A DNA stretch of 7,021 nucleotides from Firmicutes bacterium UBA6418 (lineage in GTDB: Bacteria; Bacillota; Clostridia; Peptostreptococcales; Anaerovoracaceae), in assembly GCA_002439735.1 (NCBI GenBank), contig DJPG01000055.1, forward strand, positions 14,351-21,371, in the 5' to 3' direction. Below the pieces are notes generated by a model. The model did not search any database, was not told where the DNA came from, and saw only the letters and a list, made by a program, of their open reading frames with translations. Shown piece by piece: positions 1-5,557 of the stretch. The position numbers were made by a program, and so were the translations under genes. The stretch's first letter is position 1. Each line of letters starts with the position of its first letter.

Positions 1-350
1 CGGACGAAAAAGAGCAAGGCCTGCGTAAGGCGCTGAATTTCGGCCATACACTCGGACACGGCATCGAGAGCGTTTCCGGCAGGCTGCTGCACGGAGAGTG
101 CGTGGCGCTGGGCATGCTGCCGATGGCGGAGCCGGACGTGCGGCCGCGGCTACGGCAGGTTCTGCTGCGAGAGGGTCTGCCGACTGCCTGTGAGGAGACC
201 GCCGACGCAGTTGCAAGAGCGGCCATGCACGACAAAAAGGCGGCCGGCGGCGCTGTGACCACGATCCGCGTCCGCCGCATCGGGGAATTCTATACCGAGC
301 CTGCGGACGAGGCGAGATTAAAACAGGATTATAAGGAGGTTTTCGGATGA
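1..350 (+). CDS. aroB: 3-dehydroquinate synthase AroB, C-terminal fragment
   Basis: AroB is a cytoplasmic NAD- and metal-dependent enzyme that cyclises DAHP to 3-dehydroquinate, the second shikimate-pathway step. Only the last 115 codons are present (frame begins at base 3); the start lies upstream of the window. Visible family signatures are RKALNFGHTLGHGIES near the fragment start and LLHGECVALGM about 15 residues later. By family knowledge, the first His of GHTLGH and the His of HGE are two of the zinc ligands. An MHDKKAAGG motif follows near the C-terminus. The ATG at 102 is internal, because the zinc-site residues lie before it. The stop codon overlaps the aroC start (ATGA, 347-350), so the two are probably translationally coupled. 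The stretch between GML and LPT looks short compared with enterobacterial AroB, which I believe is common in Clostridia. Confidence 0.95.
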   Translation, partial: DEKEQGLRKALNFGHTLGHGIESVSGRLLHGECVALGMLPMAEPDVRPRLRQVLLREGLPTACEETADAVARAAMHDKKAAGGAVTTIRVRRIGEFYTEPADEARLKQDYKEVFG

Positions 351-1480
351 AAAATACCTTTGGCAATACCATCAGCATCACCTTATTCGGTGAGAGCCAC
401 GGCCCGGGCATCGGCGCGGTGCTGGATGGCCTGCCACCGGGACTGGTGATCGATGAAAAATATATCGGCAATAAATTGCGGCAGCGGCGCGCGCAGGGAA
501 AGATCTCCACGGCGCGCCAGGAGGAAGATCGCGTGGAACTTGTCAGCGGCGTCTTTGAAGGTCATACGACCGGTACGCCGCTCTGCCTCTTGATTCGCAA
601 CGAAAAGGCACACAGCGCGGATTACGGGGACGGGCGCATGAACCGTCCGGCGCGCCCGTCCCACGCGGACTATACGGGCTTCTGTAAGTACGAGGGCTTT
701 GAAGATTACCGCGGAGGCGGACATTTTTCGGGACGCATTACCGCGCCACTGGTGGCAGCCGGCGCGATCCTTGCGCAAGCGCTGGAAGCATGCGGTATCC
801 GGATCGGAACCCACATCTTGCACGCGGCAGGCGTGGACGACCGTCGCTTTACGGATTATACGAAAGAATTTGCTTATCTGGATAGTGCGGAGTTTCCGGT
901 CTTGGATGCTGCGGCAGGCGCGTTGATTCGAGGGGAGATCCTCAAGGCTGCCACGGACGGTGACAGCATCGGCGGGATCCTGGAAACCGCGGTGACCGGA
1001 CTTCCGGCAGGGGTCGGAGAACCTTGGTTTGACACCTTAGAGGGCATGCTCGCGCACGCGGTCTTTTCGATCCCGGCAGTCAAGGGCATCCAGTTCGGCG
1101 GTGGATTCGCGCTGGCGGATCTGCGCGGCTCACAGGCCAACGATGCGTTCTACAAGGATGCGGAGGGCATCAAGACCAGAACGAATTTCAGCGGCGGTAT
1201 CCAAGGCGGTATCTCCAACGGGATGCCGATCCTCTTTGAAACGGTCGTGAAGCCGACCGCTTCGATCTTCAAAAAACAAGAGACCATCGACCTCCTGCGT
1301 ATGGAAAATACAACGTTCGAACTGCAGGGACGCCATGATCCGGCGATCTTCCACCGGGCAAGGCCGGTCGTGGATGCGGTGACTGCCATCGTGCTGGCAG
1401 ATCTTCTGACAGCGCGTTTCGGCACAGACTATCTGCGGACAGGCACTGCGGGCAGCGCGGGAACAGGAGAGAGCCTATGA
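347..1480 (+). CDS. aroC: chorismate synthase AroC
   Basis: AroC converts 5-enolpyruvylshikimate-3-phosphate to chorismate, the last common step of the pathway, using reduced FMN. The 377-residue product has the usual family length. Signatures are FGESHGPGIG (residues 14-23, with the conserved active-site His18), RPSHADYT (103-110, conserved His106), the glycine-rich RGGGHFSGR (122-130) and the C-terminal GRHDPAIF (328-335). The HFSGR form, rather than the RSSAR form of E. coli, is to my recollection the clostridial variant. The start is set by AAGGAGGT at 333-340, six bases before the ATG, and that ATG overlaps the aroB stop. The last 15 or so residues are a Gly/Ala/Thr-rich tail. The gene ends in an ATGA overlap with aroQ. 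Function is secure from the motifs. Confidence 0.97.
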   Translation: MKNTFGNTISITLFGESHGPGIGAVLDGLPPGLVIDEKYIGNKLRQRRAQGKISTARQEEDRVELVSGVFEGHTTGTPLCLLIRNEKAHSADYGDGRMNRPARPSHADYTGFCKYEGFEDYRGGGHFSGRITAPLVAAGAILAQALEACGIRIGTHILHAAGVDDRRFTDYTKEFAYLDSAEFPVLDAAAGALIRGEILKAATDGDSIGGILETAVTGLPAGVGEPWFDTLEGMLAHAVFSIPAVKGIQFGGGFALADLRGSQANDAFYKDAEGIKTRTNFSGGIQGGISNGMPILFETVVKPTASIFKKQETIDLLRMENTTFELQGRHDPAIFHRARPVVDAVTAIVLADLLTARFGTDYLRTGTAGSAGTGESL

Positions 1481-1917
1481 AACTGTTAGTCATCAACGGA
1501 CCGAACCTCAATCTTCTGGGGCTACGTGAACCTGCGCATTACGGAACCGAAAATTACGAGCAGCTGCTGGAAAAGATCCGGGCGTATTGCCGGAAAAAAG
1601 ACATTGAAGTGACCTGCTACCAGTCCAATCATGAAGGCGCACTGGTCGACCGCATTCAGGAAGCCTATTTTGAGGGCATGGACGGCATCGTGATCAACCC
1701 GGGCGCTTATACGCATACCAGCATTGCCCTGCTCGACGCAGTCAAAGCAGTGCACATTCCGACTGCGGAGGTGCATATCTCCAATGTGAAGGAACGGGAG
1801 GACTTCCGTCAGGTCAGCTATATCCGTCAGGCTTGCTGCTTCACGGTCATGGGTCATGGGACTGACGGTTATCTGGAAGCTATCGACTATCTGGCACAGA
1901 ACGGAGGCCATGCATGA
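1477..1917 (+). CDS. aroQ: type II 3-dehydroquinate dehydratase AroQ
   Basis: AroQ removes water from 3-dehydroquinate to give 3-dehydroshikimate. The 146-residue length fits the small dodecameric type II enzymes, which are unrelated to the type I (AroD) Schiff-base enzymes. All family blocks are visible in order: NGPNLNLLGLRE (7-18) with the catalytic-loop Tyr22, YQSNHEGALVDRI (48-60), INPGAYTHTS (73-82) and EVHISN (98-103) with the catalytic His100, then a conserved RE-x-FR. The ATG overlaps the aroC stop (ATGA) and is served by AGGAGA at 1465-1470, six bases upstream. The gene ends in another ATGA overlap with aroA, so its translation is probably coupled on both sides. Confidence 0.97.
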   Translation: MKLLVINGPNLNLLGLREPAHYGTENYEQLLEKIRAYCRKKDIEVTCYQSNHEGALVDRIQEAYFEGMDGIVINPGAYTHTSIALLDAVKAVHIPTAEVHISNVKEREDFRQVSYIRQACCFTVMGHGTDGYLEAIDYLAQNGGHA

Positions 1918-3215
1918 AAATAAGGATCCGCAAGGGAACGGCGCACGGCAGGGTTTCCGCACCGCCGTCCAAGAGCATGGCGCATCGCGTGCTAATCTGC
2001 GCAGGACTGGCAGACGGTACGTCAGTCTTACAGGGCATTTCAGATTCGCAGGATATGCAGGCGACGTTGGATTGTTTGACTGCGCTCGGCGCACGATGGC
2101 GCAAAGAAGGAGAAACCGTAACGATTCGGGGCATTGGCGGTCTGTTTACGGACGATCAGCCCGGCACAGCGCAGGCAAATGCGAACAACAGCGGAAGAGC
2201 AGGGACTGCCGGTCTGGCGGTTGCGGAACCGATTCTGCGGTGCAGGGAAAGCGGCAGTACGCTGCGCTTCTTTATCCCGATCTGCCTGCAGACCGGACGG
2301 CGCATGCAGCTGGTCGGCGCGTCGCGGCTGATGGAACGGCCTTTGGGCGTTTACGAGCAGATCTGCCGGGAACGCAGACTGTTTTTTGAGCAGGACGCGC
2401 AGATGTTGACGGTGCAGGGACCACTGACAGCCGGAACCTTTCAGATCCCCGGAAACATTTCCAGCCAGTTCATCAGCGGACTTCTGTTAGCCTTACCGAT
2501 GTGCGAGGGTGACAGTGTTTTATCGATCGTACCGCCGATTGAAAGCCGCCCTTATATCGACATGACCCTGGCAGCACTGCAAAAATTCGGCGTGAACGCG
2601 ACATGGCAGGATGCGCAGACCCTGCGGATCCCGGGAGGGCAGACCTATCAGGCATGCAGCACGCAGGTAGAGGGCGATTTTTCCAATGCGGCATTCTTTG
2701 CGGCACTGGCTGCGCTCAGACCGGAGAACCGCATCATCGTTGACAATCTGCCGGAGCCGGAACACAGCATGCAGGCCGACCGTGTCTATCCAACGCTGCT
2801 TGCACAGCTCGAAAGGCTGGAGCCGTGCATCGACCTGTCTGACTGTCCGGATCTGGGTCCCATCCTCTTCGCAGTCGCGGCAGTCAAACACGGCGCGCGC
2901 TTCATCGGCACGAAACGGCTCAAGATTAAGGAAAGCGATCGCGGCGAGGCCATGGCGGAGGAGCTGCGAAAATTCGGCGTTTCGGTGACCGTAGAGGAAA
3001 ATGAGATCCGCGTTGCACCGCCTGCGGAGGAACTTGCGGCGCCGACCGAGGCACTCCGCGGACACAACGACCACCGGATCGTGATGTCGGAGGCTGTGCT
3101 GCTGACTTTGACCGGCGGTGAAATTGACGGAGCAGAGGCGACAGCGAAGAGCTTTCCGGACTTTTTTGATAAATTACAAGATTTAGGAATCGAGGTACAA
3201 AACATTGAAAATTGA
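1914..3215 (+). CDS. aroA: 3-phosphoshikimate 1-carboxyvinyltransferase (EPSP synthase) AroA
   Basis: AroA transfers the enolpyruvyl group of PEP to shikimate-3-phosphate; it is the target of glyphosate. The 433-residue protein shows the shikimate-phosphate binding PPSKSMAHR (17-25), the PEP-loop equivalent ESGSTLRF (112-119), CPDLGP (311-316) with the catalytic Asp313, RLKIKESDR (335-343) with the catalytic Glu340, and GHNDHRIVMS (383-392) followed by AKSFPDFF. The ESGSTLRF loop replaces the LGNAGTAMRP of class I enzymes; such forms are often called class II-like and less glyphosate-sensitive, but that is inference here. An Ala/Gly/Asn-rich stretch at about residues 79-105, just before this loop, looks like an insertion. 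The start uses GGAGG at 1903-1907, six bases before the ATG, and overlaps the aroQ stop; the 3' end overlaps tyrA by 11 bases. Confidence 0.96.
   Translation: MKIRIRKGTAHGRVSAPPSKSMAHRVLICAGLADGTSVLQGISDSQDMQATLDCLTALGARWRKEGETVTIRGIGGLFTDDQPGTAQANANNSGRAGTAGLAVAEPILRCRESGSTLRFFIPICLQTGRRMQLVGASRLMERPLGVYEQICRERRLFFEQDAQMLTVQGPLTAGTFQIPGNISSQFISGLLLALPMCEGDSVLSIVPPIESRPYIDMTLAALQKFGVNATWQDAQTLRIPGGQTYQACSTQVEGDFSNAAFFAALAALRPENRIIVDNLPEPEHSMQADRVYPTLLAQLERLEPCIDLSDCPDLGPILFAVAAVKHGARFIGTKRLKIKESDRGEAMAEELRKFGVSVTVEENEIRVAPPAEELAAPTEALRGHNDHRIVMSEAVLLTLTGGEIDGAEATAKSFPDFFDKLQDLGIEVQNIEN
3192..3207 (+). promoter_or_regulatory. ribosome binding site deciding a TTG start for tyrA
   Basis: GAGGT at 3192-3196 lies eight bases before a TTG at 3205-3207, all inside the 3' end of aroA. 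The first in-frame ATG downstream encodes residue 16, inside the GLGMIGGS nucleotide-binding motif, so starting there would destroy the Rossmann fold. The TTG is therefore the most likely start. Confidence 0.8.
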
Positions 3216-4164
3216 TAAAGATACCAACGTATTGATCGTGGGTCTGGGAATGATCGGCGGTAGCTATGCCAAAGGCCTCGCCAAAAAGGGCATTCTCGCC
3301 AATGCGATCGATATCGATGAGGATACCATCCGTTACGCAAAGGAGCATCATATCATAAACAAGGGCAGCACGAGTGCGGATCCGAAGATGATCGGAGCGG
3401 CCGATGTGATCATTTCCGGTCTTTATCCGAACACCTTCAAAAAATGGATGCGTGAGAAACAATGGTTCTTTAAGAGCGGCGCCATCATCACCGATGTGAC
3501 CGGCGTCAAAGGCTGTCTGGTTCGGGAGATCCAGGATTTCCTGCGGGAAGACTGTGAATTCATCGCCGCGCACCCGATGGCAGGCTGTGAACGTCTGGGT
3601 ATTGAGCACAGCGATGAGACCATCTTTTATCAGGCCAACTACGTTATGGTACCGACCGAAAAGAACACCGAAAACGCCAAAGAACTTTGCAGGCAGATCG
3701 GCGAATTGCTCGGCTTTGCCAGAATTTCCGAGGTATCGCCGGAAGAGCACGATGAACTGATTGGCTTCGTCTCGCAGCTGACGCACTGCATTGCGATGTG
3801 CCTGATGACCTGCAACCACAACGAGAAGCTCGAGGACTACACGGGAGACTCATTCCGTGACCTGACGCGGATCGCCCGCATCGATGACCGCATGTGGAGT
3901 GAACTGTTCCTGCTCAACAAGGATGCATTGCTACATCAGATGAAGCTGTTTACGATCGAGGTTTCTAAGCTGGAACGTATGCTGATGGAAGGCGATGCGG
4001 AAGGCATCCGGGAAATGATGCGCAAGTCGACGGCAAGAAGAAAACTGTTCGATAAGGAAAAACCGGAGCCTGCCGGTGAAGCTGTGGGTGATGAGCAAGC
4101 GCAGATTACCGGATCGGTACAGCCTACAGACAAAGTGCAGACTGCCGATGCGGAGAAGGCATAA
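3205..4164 (+). CDS. tyrA: prephenate dehydrogenase TyrA
   Basis: TyrA oxidatively decarboxylates prephenate to 4-hydroxyphenylpyruvate, committing carbon to tyrosine. The 319-residue protein opens with a Rossmann fold: VLIVGLGMIGGS (9-20), with acidic residues at the end of the second strand (AIDID, 34-38) suggesting NAD rather than NADP. It continues with the prephenate dehydrogenase signatures AAHPMAGCERLG (121-132), EEHDELIGFVSQLTH (180-194) and SFRDLTRIA (216-224). No chorismate mutase domain precedes it and no ACT regulatory domain follows. Instead the last 35 or so residues (about 284-319) form a Glu/Ala/Gln/Pro-rich tail with no motif I recognise. Translation starts at TTG within the aroA coding sequence, an 11-base overlap. 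The paired aroF gene follows after 30 bases. Confidence 0.95.
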   Translation: MKIDKDTNVLIVGLGMIGGSYAKGLAKKGILANAIDIDEDTIRYAKEHHIINKGSTSADPKMIGAADVIISGLYPNTFKKWMREKQWFFKSGAIITDVTGVKGCLVREIQDFLREDCEFIAAHPMAGCERLGIEHSDETIFYQANYVMVPTEKNTENAKELCRQIGELLGFARISEVSPEEHDELIGFVSQLTHCIAMCLMTCNHNEKLEDYTGDSFRDLTRIARIDDRMWSELFLLNKDALLHQMKLFTIEVSKLERMLMEGDAEGIREMMRKSTARRKLFDKEKPEPAGEAVGDEQAQITGSVQPTDKVQTADAEKA

Positions 4165-4194
4165 AGATCAAGTAAGAAGTTTGGAGGAAACGAT

Positions 4195-5223
4195 ATGAAT
4201 ATGGAATTCAGGCGCAAGCTGCCGATCCCGAAGGAGATCAAGGAGATGTATCCGATCAACGAGGAGTTTGCACGTCTCAGAGAAAAAAAAGATCAGGAAG
4301 TCAAGGCCATCCTGGGCGGCAGGGACGACCGTTTGCTGCTGCTGGTGGGACCGTGCTCTGCGGATAACGAGACCGCCGTGCTGGACTACCTTTCTCGTCT
4401 GCGCAAGACTGCGGATGAGGTCGCAGAACGCATTCTGATCGTCCCGCGTGTCTATACCAGCAAGCCGCGTACCACCGGCATCGGCTACAAAGGCATGCTG
4501 CATCAACCGGATCCGGAGGGCAACGAGGATATGCTCAAGGGTATCATCGCGATCCGGGAAACCTATATCCGTGCGATGCGGGAAACCGGCTTCTTCTGTG
4601 CGGATGAGCTTTTATATCCGGAAAATTACCGTTATCTCTCAGACCTGCTGCTGTATGTGGCGATCGGCGCGCGCTCGGTTGAAAATCAGGGTCACCGTCT
4701 GACGGCCAGCGGCTTGGATGTTGCCGTGGGCATGAAAAATCCGACCAGCGGCGATTTTTCCGTGATGATGAACTCGATCACGGCGGCACAGAGTTCGCAT
4801 ATGTTTATTTATCGTAACTGGGAGGTTGTCAGCAAGGGCAATCCATACGCGCATGCGATTCTTCGAGGTTATATGAACAAGAAGGGTCAATCCCTGCCAA
4901 ATTACCATTACGAAGACCTGAAACTGGTTTGCGAACTGTATCATAAAACGGAGCTTGCAAATCCTGCCATCGTCGTGGATGTGAATCACGCGAACTCCGG
5001 CAAGAAGTTCCTGGAACAAATCCGGATTGCCAAAGAGGTCATGCAGTCCCGCACATTCAGCGAGGATGTACACAAGATGGTCAAGGGTCTGATGATCGAG
5101 AGCTACATCGAAGACGGCAGCCAGCCGGTCAACGGTACTGTTTACGGACAGTCCATCACGGATCCGTGCCTCGGCTGGGCTAAGACCGAGCAGCTGATCC
5201 GCGAACTGGCGGAGATGGTTTAA
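4195..5223 (+). CDS. aroF: 3-deoxy-7-phosphoheptulonate (DAHP) synthase, class I AroF/AroG type
   Basis: This enzyme condenses PEP with erythrose-4-phosphate to DAHP, the first step of the shikimate pathway. At 342 residues it matches the E. coli AroF/G/H type, not the plant-like class II or the short AroA(Q)-type. Motifs are LLVGPCS (49-55) with metal ligand Cys54, PRVYTSKPRTTGIGYKG (84-100), GARSVENQGHR (158-168), SGLDVAVGMKNPTSGD (172-187), HAILRG (220-225), VDVNHANSGK (261-270) with metal ligand His265, IESYIEDGSQ (301-310) with Glu302, and YGQSITDPCLGW (317-328) with Asp323. The start ATG follows GGAGG (4183-4187) by seven bases; a second ATG two codons later is possible. E. coli enzymes carry a feedback-inhibitor site around the SGLS segment; here it reads SGLD, so the allosteric preference cannot be assigned. 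It is the last gene of the operon. Confidence 0.95.
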   Translation: MNMEFRRKLPIPKEIKEMYPINEEFARLREKKDQEVKAILGGRDDRLLLLVGPCSADNETAVLDYLSRLRKTADEVAERILIVPRVYTSKPRTTGIGYKGMLHQPDPEGNEDMLKGIIAIRETYIRAMRETGFFCADELLYPENYRYLSDLLLYVAIGARSVENQGHRLTASGLDVAVGMKNPTSGDFSVMMNSITAAQSSHMFIYRNWEVVSKGNPYAHAILRGYMNKKGQSLPNYHYEDLKLVCELYHKTELANPAIVVDVNHANSGKKFLEQIRIAKEVMQSRTFSEDVHKMVKGLMIESYIEDGSQPVNGTVYGQSITDPCLGWAKTEQLIRELAEMV

Positions 5224-5252
5224 AAAAATTTTCAAATATCCTGAATTTTGTC

Positions 5253-5281
5253 TTTACAAATCGCTTGAACTTGTATATAAT
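5253..5281 (+). promoter_or_regulatory. sigma-70/SigA-type promoter for tRNA-Arg
   Basis: TTTACA (5253-5258) and TATAAT (5276-5281) are separated by exactly 17 bases. The -10 is a perfect consensus and the -35 has five of six matches. The expected start is near 5288, about 25 bases before the tRNA. An A-tract/T-tract run at 5222-5232 lies in the position of an UP element. Nothing else in the short gap after aroF needs a promoter, so it most likely drives the tRNA. Confidence 0.8.
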
Positions 5282-5291
5282 AATAAAGTAC

Positions 5292-5307
5292 GAAATCGAG
5301 CGATTTC
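5292..5307 (+). repeat. palindrome in the tRNA-Arg leader
   Basis: GAAATCGAGCGATTTC is an inverted repeat that can fold as a 6-bp stem with a GAGC loop. It lies between the predicted transcription start and the tRNA 5' end, five bases before the first tRNA base. It would be in the precursor leader removed by RNase P. It has no T-run, so it is not a terminator. A role in leader folding is inference. Confidence 0.45.
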
Positions 5308-5312
5308 TGTAT

Positions 5313-5389
5313 GCGCCATTAGCTCAATTGGATAGAGTCGCGCACTACGAATGCGAAGGTTAGGGGTTCGAGTCCCTTATGGCGCACCA
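5313..5389 (+). tRNA. tRNA-Arg (anticodon ACG)
   Basis: The full cloverleaf folds. The acceptor stem is GCGCCAT (5313-5319) with ATGGCGC (5379-5385), followed by discriminator A and an encoded CCA (5387-5389). The D-arm is GCTC/GAGT with a GG-containing loop. The anticodon loop CTACGAA (5345-5351) has anticodon ACG at 5347-5349, and the T-arm is AGGGG/CCCTT with loop TTCGAGT. A34 is normally deaminated to inosine by TadA, allowing reading of CGU, CGC and CGA arginine codons. The anticodon stem has four standard pairs; its outermost pair (27-43) is a G-A mismatch and position 26 is C, which is slightly unusual. The gene stands alone after the aro operon with its own promoter and terminator. 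Confidence 0.95.
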
Positions 5390-5391
5390 GC

Positions 5392-5431
5392 GAAACCCTG
5401 TGATTATAACAATCACAGGGTTTCTTTTTTT
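5392..5431 (+). terminator. strong Rho-independent terminator after tRNA-Arg
   Basis: A perfect 14-bp stem, GAAACCCTGTGATT (5392-5405) with AATCACAGGGTTTC (5411-5424), encloses the 5-base loop ATAAC and is followed directly by seven T (5425-5431). It begins two bases after the CCA. It ends the tRNA transcript and, as no other terminator is seen after aroF, probably any aro operon read-through as well. Confidence 0.95.
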
Positions 5432-5499
5432 GAAGCTATATTTTGAATCAAGTTTTTCATGTACTTTCAACAGAAAAAGCAGAAAGTTGATAGATTCGT

Positions 5500-5528
5500 T
5501 TGCACCTATAGCTAAAATACGATATAAT
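5500..5528 (+). promoter_or_regulatory. SigA-type promoter for the peptidase/DUF4411 pair
   Basis: TTGCAC (5500-5505) and TATAAT (5523-5528) are 17 bases apart, with the predicted start near 5535, just before a strong ribosome binding site. The strong terminator upstream separates this unit from the tRNA. The rest of the 5432-5499 gap is AT-rich with no gene. It contains ACTTTC (5463-5468) and GAAAGT (5482-5487) as a loose inverted repeat that might bind a regulator, but this is weak. Confidence 0.7.
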
Positions 5529-5538
5529 ATAAGCAAAG

Positions 5539-5557
5539 AAAGGAGGTGTATATTTTG
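5539..5557 (+). promoter_or_regulatory. ribosome binding site deciding a TTG start for the ImmA/IrrE gene
   Basis: AAAGGAGGTG (5539-5548) is a near-perfect anti-16S match. An in-frame GTG at 5546 overlaps the Shine-Dalgarno itself and cannot be used efficiently. The in-frame TTG at 5555 lies eight bases after AGGAGG, ideal spacing, and gives the N-terminus (M)SQYISYKVNQDVLQWA, as expected for the family. Confidence 0.8.

Noticed and set aside
102..104. ATG at 102 as an independent gene start
   Set aside because: The frame is open to the window start and the upstream residues carry the AroB zinc-site motifs, so this is an internal Met of aroB.
383..823. Open frame on the - strand within aroC
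   Set aside because: It lies fully opposite a secure aroC with all motifs, has no recognisable protein family and no convincing ribosome binding site; it reflects GC-rich codon bias.
1845..1858. Tandem 7-base repeat GGTCATG in aroQ
   Set aside because: Two copies only, not a multiple of three, and it encodes the expected VMGHG segment of the protein; chance.
2520..3819. Long - strand open frames across aroA and tyrA (2520-3074 and 2926-3819)
   Set aside because: Both are antisense to well-supported enzymes, and the translations show no domain I recognise. Long antisense frames are expected in GC-rich genes.
5434..5513. AGCTATA and TATAGCT inverted copies 66 bases apart
   Set aside because: Seven AT-rich bases at this distance are expected by chance, and pairing does not extend beyond them.
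5546..5548. GTG as start of the ImmA/IrrE gene
   Set aside because: It overlaps the Shine-Dalgarno sequence; the TTG at 5555 has proper spacing.
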